This document shows positions 1 to 12,671 of a stretch of 64,000 bases of DNA, piece after piece. The DNA is from Xylaria sp. FL1777. Lineage: Eukaryota; Ascomycota; Sordariomycetes; Xylariales; Xylariaceae. Made by a program: the position numbers and the translations under genes. Below the pieces are notes generated by a model. The model was not told the DNA's origin. It was given only the letters and a program-made list of their open reading frames with translations, and did not search any database. Positions within the stretch are counted from its first letter, which is position 1; the number at the start of each line of letters is the position of its first letter. The stretch spans positions 62,001-126,000 of the forward strand of contig MU400582.1 in NCBI GenBank assembly GCA_022578965.1, given 5' to 3'.

Positions 1-3000
1 ATAAGGACTTTATTATATAAAAATAAAAATAATATTTTATATAAAGCTAGCTTATTACGTTTATAAATTATATAGCTAATTTTAATTTTTGTTTGTTTTT
101 TATAAAGCATTTTTATAGCTTTTTTAACTGCTTTAGCTTTTTGTACAATATTTAACAAAAAAAAAAAGTCTTAATTAACTTTTAAATATGCTTTAAATAT
201 AAAAAGCGTTAAAACTAAGCTATTAAGCTTTGCAGTATTATTTAAAGCTTTAATTATTATTTATAAAATTAATTTATTTTTTATATAATAATTTAGTTTA
301 GCTTTTAGTATATTATACGTATAATAAAAAAGTTTATATGCTTTTTTTATTTTGCTAATAGCTTAATAAGCTTTAATAAATATTTTTTAGTACTTTATAT
401 TTATAATTTTAGTTTAGTTTTAAAATTCTTTAAATAAAAAGTTTATACTAAAGTTATATATAATATAGTTTAAAAGTTTTTAATATATATTAATTTAGCA
501 CTTATATAAAGCTTTTTAAGCATTTTATATAAATATAAATTTTAAAAATATAGCTGCTTAAAATAATATAGCTATATTAATTATATATAAAACCTGCTTA
601 TTATTTATTTATATAGCATTAATTATAACTTTATAATTAAAATTGCAGTTATTTTTAATTATAAACTTAAAACAATAAAATATTTAATTATATAACTAGC
701 AATAATAGCAAAACTTTTAGATTTTTTTTAAAGTAAAACAATTAATATTATAGCTTATATAATTAAGCATATTATATAGTTTTTTTATATAAAAATATTT
801 AAAGCGTTTATAAAGCTTTTAAAGTTTTATTTTTATAAAATATAAATTTGCTTTATATAAGCTAGTATTAAAAAACAAATATTTTTATTTTTATATAATA
901 AGAATAATTTTTTTGTTTTGTTATATAATAATGTTTTTTGTATTATTAAAGTATGCTTTTAAGCAGTTAGCGTTTTTTAATAAAAATAAAAAAGAAATAA
1001 AAATATTTAAAATATAATATATAGTTATATTAAAAGCGTTTTTTATTTATATAATGCTTATAGCACTTATAGTATTATTTTTGCTAAAACAAATATAAAT
1101 GCTATTTAAGGTTTAATTAACTTTTATATAAAAATATATTTAAAAGTATGCTTTTAATTAAGCTTTTTTTACTATTAAATAATTAAAAGCGCTAATATTT
1201 TATAGTTTACTTTAATAATTTATATAATAATAATTGCTTAATATAAACTAATTATATAGTACTATTGTTTTATAGTTTTAAATATTTTTTTTTGTTATAT
1301 AATAAAAAAATGTGCTATTTATTAAATATTAAATAGTTTAATTACTAAATTTTTTATTAATATTTTTAGTATTATTGTTTAACTTTAAATATTTTTTATA
1401 TTTTGTTATATATAAAAAGAATTTTTTTAAAGTAAGTTTTTAGCTATAAATTATTTTGTGCAAATTAAAGAATATGTTTTTTATATAAGCTTTTTTTTAA
1501 AAAATATAGCATATTAATTAGCAGCTTTTTTTTTAATAAATAAAGCATTTTTTGTTTATATAAAAGTTTTAGTTTTTTTAGTTATAGCTTTAAAAGTAGC
1601 TTAGCTATTTAATTATTTAATTTAATAACTTTAATATAAATTTAAATTGTTAGTTTTTTATATAGCTATAATTATATTTTTAGTTTATAAAGTATAACTT
1701 ATTGTTTTTTTATATAAAAGTTTTTATTATACTGTTTAATATTATATATAAGCATACTTATAAGTTAGCAAAAAATCTTTTGCATATAAGTTTTTAAAAA
1801 ATTAACGTTATAGCTAACTTTAATATACTTTAATATATTTATATAATGTTTATACTTAATTAAATTTTGCTTTAATAGCTAGCATTAAGCGTTTATTATA
1901 TTTTTTTAAGCTTGTTAAATATTAATTTAAGTATTTTATATAAAGCTAAGCTTAAGTTATTTTTTTTTATTTATATAAAAAAAACTATAGTTTAATTAGC
2001 TTAATATTAGCTATAGTTTATATTAATATTAAAGTAAATATTTATTATATAATATATTTTACTTTAAATTTTATTTAAACTAATATAATTAATAAAAAAG
2101 TTCTTTATATAACCTTTTAAAATATATAAAAATATAACATAATATTAGTTTTTTATAATTTTAATATATTAGCAAGCAGTAATAAATAAACAAGCTTTAT
2201 TATATAATATGTTATATAGCTTGCTTATATAGTTTTAGCTTAAGTTTTAGCTTTTTTAAAAAGCAATATATTTATTAAAAAATATAAATCTGTTTTATAT
2301 AAACTTTGTTAAAAATAAATTAAAAAACATACTTTTAATAGCTAAATTTAGTGTTATATAAATATATGTTTTTTGCTTTAATATTTATAGTAAATAATAT
2401 TAAACAAAGTATTTATATACTAGTTAAAAAATCAGTTTATAGTTTATTTTTATTATATAAAAATTAAATAGCTTAAAAAAATTTTAGTGTTTAATATTTA
2501 GCTAAATTAATTATAGTTAATATTTATATTATTATGTTTAAAATTATACGTTAAAACTTAGGTTTTTAAAAAATAGTTTAGTATATAAATAGTTTAAAAA
2601 GTTTTAATTATTATATAAAAAAATATTTAGCTATTAGCTTAATATTAAAAATATTACTAATAATTAAATAATTATTATATAATAAATATTTAGTAATTTT
2701 TTTAATTTTTTAATTATAAAGTTTTTATAAGCTATTTTTATAAGCTTTTAAATTATAGTTATTTTTAATGTTAAGTAGATTTTTTTTAATTTAAGGTTTT
2801 TAAGCAAAGCGCTTTATATGCCTTAATGAATTTCTTAAAAATAATTTTTCGTTTATTTTTTAAAAGTTTTAGCAAACTTTTTTTAAAAATGGTTTAATAG
2901 TTTACAGAAATATAAATAGTTAGCATAATAAAATGCTAGCTTAATATTTAGCTTAATTTTAGTTGCATATTTAAAATTAATTTTTTAGCTTTATATTTTA

Positions 3001-6000
3001 AGATTAATTTAAGTATTTATTTATTATGCATTTATTAAAACGTTTTTAGCTAAATTTTTATATATAAAAATAACTAGCTTTAACTTTAAAAGCATTATAA
3101 ATAGTTGTTTATTTTTTTAAAACATAATAAATTTAGCTAAATTATATAATATATTTAATTTTATATTTAGGTTATATAAATTGCTGTTTTGCTTTTATAT
3201 AGCAGTATAATTAATATATTGCTTAGTGTTTATATAATAATATAGTTAAAAAGTAGCAAAGTTGCTTACTATTTTTTTTATTTTGTTTTTAGTATTAATA
3301 AATAGGTTAAAAGTTTAATTTTTATACATAAATAAATTAGATTTTTTTTTTTTTTTTTTATATATGCTTACTTTAGTTAATTAAAAGAAATAAATTAAAC
3401 AATATATTCATACATTAAAAAAAAAACAAGCATAATATAAAAAACAAATCTTTTTTTAATAAATTAAAATAAAAGTATATTATACAATTTTATTATTACT
3501 TTAGCTAATTTATAGTTTGTTATAAGTAAATTAAAAGTATAAATATAACTATTAATTAATATTAAATAAGCTTTGTATAATTATACGTTTAATATATATA
3601 TGCTAAAACAAAGTATAATAATCTTTATATTATAAGCTGTTTATATTTTATATGTTTAAAAAAAAAAAAAGTTCGTACGAAACAAAGGTTCTTTTTTATA
3701 TATAAAAACTTTGCTAGCATACAAGCTAAGCTAACACTAAGATTACTTTAGTTTATGCAATAACCTTTGCACAAAGTGATCTTTATGCAAAACCTATTGT
3801 ATGTATTATACATAAGAGTTATAACTAATAACCAGTTATTCTAACAATTATAATATAAAAAGTTTGCATATATTTTAAAAGCTTTAAAGCTAATTTTATT
3901 ATTAAAAAAGCTTTGCTTATTTTATTTAAAAAATTGCAAAATATATGTAATTTTTTATATAAACAACTTTTTAATACTATATTACTATAATTATTTAAAT
4001 AAAGCTTAAAAAGTAATTAAAAAAATTAAAAAAGCATATAAACTAAAAAAGCAAAGCAATATTAATTAGTTTTTAAAAATTAAAGTAATAAAAAATTATA
4101 AAACATAAAAAATTATTTTATTATATAACTAATATATTAAAAAAATTATTAAATGTTATAATTTAGCAAATAATAGCTAGATTTTAATTATATTATTATT
4201 TTTTAAAAAACTAAAAAAATATATTAAATAAGCTATTAAAGCTTAAATAAAAACGTTTTAAAAGCGCGTTAATTCAATTTTTTATACTGCAATTATATTA
4301 AAGCTTAATATTATATTTATAGCAGCTTAATTATTTAAATATTTAATTAACTTTAGTTAAAAACACTTTATTATAGCAAATTAAGCAATTTATTATTTAT
4401 ACTATATTAAATTTTTAAAAATTATATATAAATATTTTAAAAAAAGTACGTAAGTATTATTTATTATAAAAAATGCTTTTTTTAATAATAACAAAAAAAC
4501 TAAGCATTTATTATATAAATATATTATGCTTTTATTTAGTAGTGCAATTATATAAAAAGCTATTAAATAAAGCATAGTTTTTATATTAATTATAAAAGCT
4601 AAAATTAATACTTTTAAGCTTACTAAAATAAAAACTATAGTTTTAAAGCAGCTTTTTTAAAATATATAGCTTAAGCTTAACATAAAATAAATAATTTATT
4701 TAAATAATATTTAAATAATTTATTTAATAATAAATAAAAGCAAGCAAATTAATATTTAATTGCGTTATATAAATATATAAAACTTATAAATTAAGCAAAA
4801 ATATTAAAAAAATTTATTTAAAATAGTTTATTTATTAATTAGCTAAATATTCATTAATAAGCTTATAAAAAACTTACTTTAAGTTTAATATAAGCATTTT
4901 TATCTTTTTATTAATTTATAAAAAGTAAGTTATATATTAATTAATAGCTTAAAAAAAAAAAAGCAATTTTTATTAAAGCAAAGCTTTTTAAAACTTAACT
5001 TAAAAAAGCTTTAACTATTTATTTATTTCTTTTATTTTTTTTTTTTAGAAAAAATAAAAAAAAAAAAACTAAAAAAAAAAAACTACTTTAGTAGCGCTTA
5101 AAAAGCTTTAATTTTTTCAAAAAAAAAAAAAGCAGTAGTAGTAATAAAAGCAGCTAAAGCAAAAGCAGCAAAAGCAAACATAAAAAAAGCAACGCAAATA
5201 TTAATAGCAATAAAAATAGCTTTAAACTTTTTTTTTAAAAAAAAAAAAAAGTACTTAATAAATGCTTTAAAAATATAAAATCTTTTAATAAATTTAGTAT
5301 AAAAGCTATAAAATAAAAGTAAATAAAGCATATTTAAAACTATTTTATTAACTTTTTTAAAAGTATTGCTTATTAAACTTTATATTAAACGTATATTTAT
5401 AAATATAATATATAATAGCTTATATAAAGCTTTAATTAATAATAGTTTATTTAAGCTTAAAAAACTATAAAATTATTTATAGCAAATAATAAATATGCTT
5501 AAAAGTATATTTATAATATTATATATTATATATAATATTATAATATTACAAGTTTTTATTACTACAAAAAGTAGCTTAAAAATAGCTTTTATAAAGCTTA
5601 ATATATAAGCTAATATAAATAAAGCAAATATAATAAGCAGCAAAGCTTAGCTAAAGCTACTAGTACTATTTATTAAAAGCAGTATTAATAATAGTAGCAT
5701 TAATAACAATAATAATAATAGTAGCTTTAATAATAATAGCTTTAATAGTAGTAATATTAGCAATAATACTTTTAGTAGTAATAATAATAAGCTTTGTATT
5801 TTTATAAAACAAAATAAAAAAGCTGCTTAATTATATTAATATAAGCTTATATATAGCTAAACTTATTAGCTAAGCTTACTTATAAAGCAAAAAAGTTAAA
5901 AAAAGCTATATTATTTTTATTATTATTATTAATAATAATGCTAAATTATATAAGCTAAAACTTATTTATATTTATTTTTACTTGCTTATAACTTAAAAAT

Positions 6001-6488
6001 AGCTTAAAAAAGCTTAAAAAACTTATAAAAAAAAAAGCTTTATATAATAAATGTTATAAATGCAAAATTAGCAAACAATCTTATTATAAAAAGTATATAA
6101 AGCGCAAAAACATATAAAAATTGCTTAAAATAAAGCTAAAAAAAATAAAAAAAATAAAAGAAAAAATAGCTAAATATAATATATTTACTATATAGCTAAA
6201 AAATATAAAAAGTATAAATAATAAATAGTAATTATTGCTTTAGTATTTATTAAAAAATATTTAAATGCTGTTTTAAAGCATTAATAATATTAATAATAGT
6301 ATGTTTATTTGTTTATTTATTTATAAAAGCATATATATATATATTTATAGCTTTTATATATAGCAAAATTATATTATAGTAAGCTATACTATAATATTAA
6401 TGTTTATTTATATATGCTTAATATTTTTTTATATATATAAAACTAGTATAGCTTTATAACTATTATTACTTATAAAGCTAAAAAATAT
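1..6488. mobile_element. RIP-degraded retrotransposon island (body of an LTR element, left end outside window)
   Basis: The stretch is almost only A and T, with C and G mostly left in GC, AGC and GCT contexts, as expected after saturating RIP on both strands. No intact reading frame exists; short A- or T-rich frames here are compositional. It ends exactly where an LTR begins at 6489, so I read it as the internal part of an LTR retrotransposon, perhaps with nested copies. A stretch around 3670-3845 is less mutated. An N/S-rich stretch at about 5670-5800, likely D/S-rich before mutation, and a C-x2-C pair near 6049-6060 are hints of former coding sequence on the + strand. The family cannot be named from what is left. 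Confidence 0.8.
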
Positions 6489-6682
6489 ATTACGTTAAAA
6501 TAAATACTAGCTTAGCTAAACTACTAACTTAATAAGCTTATATATATTATGATTTTTTCATTTGTTTTATATTAGCTAGCTTTTAGAACTTAGATCTTTT
6601 AAAAACTGTTCTTATGAGCTCTTCTAAAAAGTGCACTGGTTAACTTCCATATGACTAAGCGTTTACACACCTAAACGCAACA
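6489..6682 (+). repeat. 3' LTR (194 bp), half mutated by RIP
   Basis: It aligns along its length with the clean solo LTR at 15084-15276; differences are nearly all C-to-T or G-to-A. The left half, facing the island, is heavily changed, while the right half from about 6600 is nearly clean. It would start TGTCACG (now TATTACG) and ends GCAACA, fitting TG...CA termini. A 7-bp inverted repeat, GCGTTTA/TAAACGC, lies close to the right end. The next 5 bases are TCTTC; the matching left target copy would lie outside the window. Confidence 0.8.
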
Positions 6683-7481
6683 TCTTCGCGACGTATTCCA
6701 CGTCTTTCTCCCTGGAAAATCGAGTGTTAGCCTTCATGCGCTTTCCAGTAGTATCTTGAGTGAGCTCCCGCCATTCTAGGGGAACCATAACTGTGAAGAG
6801 CGATTGTATCTCTGTTGTGCAGGTCTCAGGATCAGTTGTGTAGTTATGCTTCCCGAGTTCGATGCCGCGTGGCTTGTCCGCTTGCGACTGGACAGCATCA
6901 GAAACGTCACATTTGGTGGCACCTAATGGGACATCCATTAAGCAGACTGTCCATGCTTTTGTGTTATAGTGTCCGGCCCCTCTAGTTGGATCACTAGAAC
7001 GCACCATTTGATTGAGTATCTTATATTCACCATTCCTGAATTTCTCGCTCGCGCGTTTTGCCATATTCTCAACCCCGAAATTAACCCATACGGTCTTGCT
7101 TGGCTTGTGCCATGAGCAATGGATATTCTTGCAATCCATACGCAAGGAACTAGAATCCTATGAAGCAAAGGATTCAACCGGGATTAGGACAGCAGTAACC
7201 TTCGAACCTTGCTGCGAAGTAATCCATCGGCCAAACTTCGCTACGACCAACTCTGCGAAATAGGGGTCTTTCGCTTCTGCTCTGGCGCTAGACGAAGTCC
7301 TCTCGTGAATCCCTCTAACGCCCTTCGCTGCAGCGGTGTCAAGACCTCGATATCGAACGAGATCAAGTACAGATTTGGGCGTATTATCCCACGGAAGTCC
7401 AGTAAGCTGACGGTAGAGAGATCGGTTGTTAATAGCACCTTGGTAATAGTGGTGCCCTTTCGAGGTGAGCCAAGATACCAC
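6663..7481 (-). pseudogene. Hypothetical protein gene broken by a stop codon and truncated by an LTR insertion
   Basis: Two minus-strand open stretches (7481-7158 and 7145-6663) lie in the same frame and are separated by one TAG at 7158-7160. TAG can arise from CAG by a CpA-to-TpA change, the favoured RIP context, and the gene abuts a RIP island. The last six codons and the stop lie inside the 3' LTR, so the native C-terminus is lost. Upstream, the frame stays open to about 7586 without an ATG and includes a basic-hydrophobic segment (KKKSLALLVVSWL), perhaps a signal peptide or an exon whose start lies further up. The downstream part has spaced cysteines (DCKNIHCSW, WTVCLMD). I do not recognise the family; an intron over the TAG is an alternative. 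Confidence 0.5.
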
Positions 7482-7589
7482 TAATAGTGCGAGTGATTTT
7501 TTCTTCAGTCGGTTGCTTGTAGCCCCGGGAATCGCTAACAGGGCCGGGTATACAATTGGGATACCGTGCCGTTGATGGCCTGGAAATCA

Positions 7590-9368
7590 AATTCAAGTCC
7601 AAAGCGCCGGTCTCTGGGTGACGATACGGGCAAGAGTGACCATTTCGGCACAGGGAAATGCTCTACTAGGGATGTCTCGCTCACGGCGGGGATGGAAGGG
7701 GAGAGTCGCAGGGTTCATGTTATGTCTCATTTGCCTGCTTGGACTTAGCCGTATAGCGGATCACCCGATGGGGAATGCTTCGAGAGAGGTATTGCAATTC
7801 CAATGCCTTATGAGTATTGATTAGAATCTATGAAATCTCGAGAACGGGGATAGCAAATAGTGGTTGTTACGCGGCATGCCACTAATGCAGATGCTATTCA
7901 AGTTAAACGCCGTCATTGGTATGCCAATTTGGAGCTACCCATTATAGCAGGCTTCTAGGGCTACCTCTTTCGGTCTATATATTGAGCTTTCGAGTTTGAG
8001 ATCCGTTTGTCCACTAAAGAAATGGGTAAGAGTAAAGGAGAAAACGATTTCTCATCTATGGTGTATGTGATAGGGAGACTGTGTACTAGTCCCCGGAATT
8101 GGAACTTATAACTAATTATACGTATGATTTTTTTTGGCTCATATTTCGGACGGGCGTGGATAGTCTCTATGCATTCTGTAAAGCACTACCGGTGTGTTTT
8201 GTGACATGGGTTTTCGGAACCTCCTATCCACACCAGCCTTAGTCAATAGAAGTGAGGCTTACGAGAAGAACAGATTAGTTGATGCAGAATTCGGGAAGAC
8301 TTCTCCTTGCAAAATTAATAGGGGATCTTCGTATACTGTTGGCAGGTTATAGGTATCATCAATCTCTCGTTAACAGCCATAATACAGGGGAATCTGAAGT
8401 AGATAGGCGGGTAATAATGTTGTAGGTGGGACATACCTAGGCGCATTTTAAAGCCGTCGTTTTAAACTCTGACTTGATTACAGATTAGATTAATCCTATA
8501 AGGTAGCTACACATGGCTATAGAAGTCTATCAATAATCTCCCAGTTTAAGATTTTAACAAGAGTAATCACTTTTATAACACCCATTCAGACACTCGTTGA
8601 CTTAGGTAGTTAATAACCATCATAAAATATTTACTGCGTTTCTGTAATTGGCGTCCTTTGTTATAATTCATTCATTTGACATATAGAAGTCCATCTATAC
8701 ATCCATGATATGGGCATACCTGAACTCTTGCCAGGGGGGCGAAGTTACGACTGACTTGGAGGGCGTCTGTTTGATGTCTCGATTAACATTGAGTTATCTT
8801 TTGATTTCACCTTCAACGCAGACATAGCTCTAAGGTATCAGGGGCTTCGATAATAAATACTACCTTAGCAAGGGAAGCTTACTTAACATCTACCTAGGCT
8901 TCATGCGAGAGCAGTCCTTTTTATGGCGTTGACCAACCTTTAGCTTCTATGTGAATATACATCACATTCCCTGACTCCCTGACTCATTCTTATCATCTCG
9001 GGTGTGGCCCTTTATACACTATATTCACTAGATAACATGTGCTTGAATTCCCTATAAAGCGGGAGTTATGAGAAACTGTGAGGGAAAGCCGTCCACTCAC
9101 ACACCCACACCTCCTGATCTCGGGACACGATATTTCTTCGTGGTCGCCGCTACAGATCTCCCGTCAGATAGGTTTTAGTTGGTGATATTCATTCATGTTT
9201 AAGGTCCACAGATCAGTCATAGTCATTCATCATCTAAACATATTTTGTTAATTTTCCAAATCCATGTTTACGCTAGAACTGTCCAGCTAGCGTCTGGGGC
9301 CAACTACTCGGATTCCTGGTCGGAGAAAAAATACAGCCCCTTGTCACACCAGTAACCCAATATTATAT
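7590..9368. other. Gene-poor stretch
   Basis: Normal base composition but no frame with convincing protein character on either strand; short frames at 7566-7824 overlap each other and show no domain. No tRNA-like fold or clear repeat was seen. Confidence 0.5.
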
Positions 9369-10003
9369 TTATGGCCTTAGCATTCTATTAAACTCTGGCG
9401 AGGATGCAGTCCTGTGTCCATCGTCTCTCCCCTCTCTTCCATTCCGGTGAGGTACAAGACCACGTATCAAATATCGGTCTTCCTTAGTCATGTTTGACGA
9501 CACCGTATCTAAATCCATAGAAGTGACGGTGGTGGGGGACGAAACGAGCTGGGACACTTCTCGTAATCTAACCATATACGCTAAGAGTAGCTCAAATGCC
9601 GATGGTGCACTAATTTTGGTCCCATTATAACAGCAGCAGTTACATGCGTTACTAGAATAATTAGCAGAATGCATTCGATCACAGCTATCAGAATAGACTC
9701 GTTGGCTACACTACTTTAGGAGCTTCTAGAACTGATCCCCGAGTTTCCCAAGTTTACGCCAATGGGTCAGGATTGTTAGGTTAGTATCTGGAATCTATAG
9801 ACTTGCGGTCACTGATAAGCTTACGCGGTACGCGAGGCAGTTCTGTCTTGATCAAAGACAACGACCTGATATCTCGCACCTGGTCTAGCTTGAAATCTAT
9901 AATATCATTCAATCCTCGTGAAGACCGCTTCAAAAGTGCTTCAACTTCGGCCCAAATTCATAAGAACTTACTTGTGAACTTTCCGTCTAGTCTCATAAGA
10001 CAA
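9369..10003 (-). pseudogene. Possible gene remnant of unknown function
   Basis: Two minus-strand stretches have protein-like character. About 9960-9785 encodes a charged helical segment (for example KRSSRGLNDIIDFKLDQVRD), and 9674-9369 encodes 101 residues starting MHSANYSSNACNCCCYNG with a leucine-rich middle. They are not in one obvious spliced frame, although a GTAAGT lies near 9977. It could be the remains of one gene or chance open frames just downstream of the P450. No family is recognised. Confidence 0.2.
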
Positions 10004-10083
10004 TTGTTTCCTTGGTGATGTCTAGTATATCAAGGGCATAGTATCAAGGCCACGAGTTATCCATCGTGATACTTCATTTCGCC

Positions 10084-11835
10084 TTAGATCTTCTCGATTA
10101 GGCGAACCCAAAAGTCATCAATCAGAAAACTTGCGTATCCTCGACATCGCCACGGTGCTTGCGGATTCACAATCTGGAGGTCACATGTTCGCAGAATCTG
10201 AACTATACCATTAGCATGGAATATCCCGTTAACAGTGATCGAGAATGCAATTAACCTCAACAAAGATCTTGTTCAACTCAAGCCATGCAAGCGTCTTCCC
10301 AGGACACTGCCATCGCCCATGACCGAATGCAAGATCGACATTTCTCATAAGTTCGGACCTCTTTTCCTGGTTGCACTCGAGGAAGCGCTCAGGCCGAAAG
10401 ACTTCTGCATCGGGACCAAATATTTCCTTATTGCGCAACATACTCCAAAGGTTGACAAAGATATCTGTTCCCTCAGGGACAAATTTCCCACAGAGGATGT
10501 CTCCACCAGCTGGAACTTTCTTGGGAAAACCTGTGATTGCGGGTGGTACCATTCGTAACCCTTCATTGATAACGGCCTATTGACGTTACTAATTTAGCCT
10601 TACAACCTGCGCTGTGATAAATTTCACAAACCTGAAGATATGGGAGCCGTCTAGCCTCCTCATTTGTGATTGGGCTTGAGATACGGCTCTCTTGAATGGC
10701 CGTGGTAATCTCCTCTTGAAGCTTCTGGTATACCTGAGGGGAAGATAGGAGGTGAAGCATGATTCCCCGAATCGCAGTAGTTGATGTCTCGGATCCGGCA
10801 GGTAGTTGAATAGCCAGTTCAAGTTCACATTCGCGACGCGTCATACCATTTTTTATCCATTCGTCCTACCAACGGATTAGATTCACTAAGGGAGTGGTTG
10901 AGACATCAAAGCAAGATAACCCACCAGCATGTCACCCTGAGTGTGCCTGTCATAGTCCGACTCATCAAACCGCTTGGCCACAACATCTTTAACGATGCTA
11001 ACCAATGAAATTAGTTATGTTAACAATCAATACCAGGAACCACTCACCCTAAGAATCTGCCCATTCCTTTCTGGTCTGTATGTTTAGGCCCCGCCAACTT
11101 CAGAAAGAACTGCGAAGCAAAGAAATCTCTCAATGTGGGAATCATCATAAAGCAATGCAGGAAGGGAACAAATGAATCCGCTGTAGATATGAAGTCAAAT
11201 TGATCGGTCTCCATTTCAAGGTCACCCCATGGTTTGCCAGATCCAGCAAGGGTCACAATATCAACTTGAAAAAATCTAATAAGGCGACTGAAGTCCACGA
11301 CGTGTGACGTGCCTTTCATGAGGTACTTGGTCTTGAGGAGGTTGACAAGAACCGCTATCTGTGAGTCAACTTTAGCCTCAAGATTTACAGTGCCCTTTCC
11401 AGCGTAACCGGCAGCCAATTTTGCTTTACGCTTATCGTGCCTTGCAGTGTTGGGCTCGGATAGCACACTGTGGCCATAAGGGTCAAACTGAATACTACCA
11501 TACCAATCACCGCGCCCATAGTTCGACCGTACATTGTTGATCTGCCAAAGCGTTTGGGGATCGTAGACGAGAAGTTCGTTGGGGCCAATGCGCATTATCT
11601 TGCCATACTTCTCCTGCTCCTCGGCGAGTCGAAGATGCATGCGGCCAGAAGTCATAGTAAAATACCCCCATAGGTAACTAAAAGAGGCAGACAAGGGGCC
11701 AGGAAATTGGCGGAGGCGGTGCCATGACCAAATTGCTGAGATAGAATACCATGCAACACAAGTCGACAGGGCAACTATGACCGTGAGGTTAATATTGGAA
11801 CTCAAGAGAGTCGAATCGAAACCCCTTAGAGCCAT
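10084..11835 (-). CDS. Cytochrome P450 (pisatin demethylase/benzoate-hydroxylase type), five exons
   Basis: Heme-thiolate monooxygenase, expected on the ER membrane by an N-terminal helix (about residues 13-35). Proposed exons: 11835-11048, 10998-10925, 10865-10632, 10576-10256, 10197-10084, about 509 residues. Introns are 49-59 bp with GT-AG ends. Visible landmarks: I-helix AGSETS, K-helix NEGLR (ExxR), the FRPERF segment and the heme loop FGHGRWQCPG with the cysteine near residue 456. The last exon supplies the C-terminal beta region (VNPQAPW...DFWVRL), so the protein is full length. One problem: joining exons 1 and 2 at the only good GT-AG pair leaves the frame off by one, because exon 2 is 74 bp where 73 or 76 would fit. 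This is a frameshift, a sequence error or unusual splicing. An FSH hydrolase gene follows upstream on the same strand. Substrate unknown. Confidence 0.85.
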
Positions 11836-12671
11836 GTTTATAATGAGTATTGAGACAACACAGGGAGAGGAGGTGTGAAAATCATCAGATCTTAGAAGAC
11901 ATGCTACACAATATGGAACTATATGTTCGAGACAGAAAGCAAGACTCTGTCATACTGGTCTATCTGTGTTGCTCATCGTAGTCCAAACTACCATCCACAT
12001 AGGGTACGATAGGAGTGCCACGTTCCTAATTATCCTCTGAAAATGACGGCAGGACCTCCGCATCAAAGGATCTGGGCGATAGCTGGACCCCTTGGAGATA
12101 GAGGTACATGAAGAAGAGGCGAAAGGGTTTCCAAATTACGTTGGTCAATACCAGGCACTAAGATGACTATTGCACATAGTCGAAGAACAGTTGCTTGCAT
12201 TGCAAGGATCATCCAGGAATCTCCTACAAAAGCCAAGCCACTTCTAGTCTAACTACCCAAGCTAGGAAATGCCGACGATAGACTAGTGTTCACTATAGTT
12301 ACATATAGGTAAGTCGAGATGCCAAGGAGATGTATGTGTGCCACTGTCTGAACCTGGCTGAAATTCCATCCCACTCCCATGGTAAGCGAATTACCGACGT
12401 GCGCCCTTTCCACCCCGTTGGGACCTCCAGCTAGCTTCATAGTGCATCTAGCAGATGAATGAATCATGTACCAAAGAGAAATCTTGAAACGACCGCTTAA
12501 CGGTTAAACTGGGTTAACAATCACCAAATCAGCGTGGCTACATTAAACGATTCACCCCAATCAAGCTTTTTTTTTTTAACCAACTCCTCCGCCAACTAGC
12601 TGTTCCAGCGCTCCCTTCGGTATTCTCCGTTTGGCAGCGTAAAAAAGACCGTACAATATTTTCTTTTCTTT
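11836..12671. other. Intergenic region between P450 and FSH hydrolase genes
   Basis: No convincing gene. It holds the P450 promoter side (near 11836-12000) and the 3' side of the FSH hydrolase, with a T-run around 12566-12578. Confidence 0.5.

Noticed and set aside
5098..5331. 77-codon minus frame in the left island
   Set aside because: Phe/Ala/Ile-rich product from A+T-rich simple sequence; the opposite strand shows a Lys/Ala-rich remnant. It is compositional.
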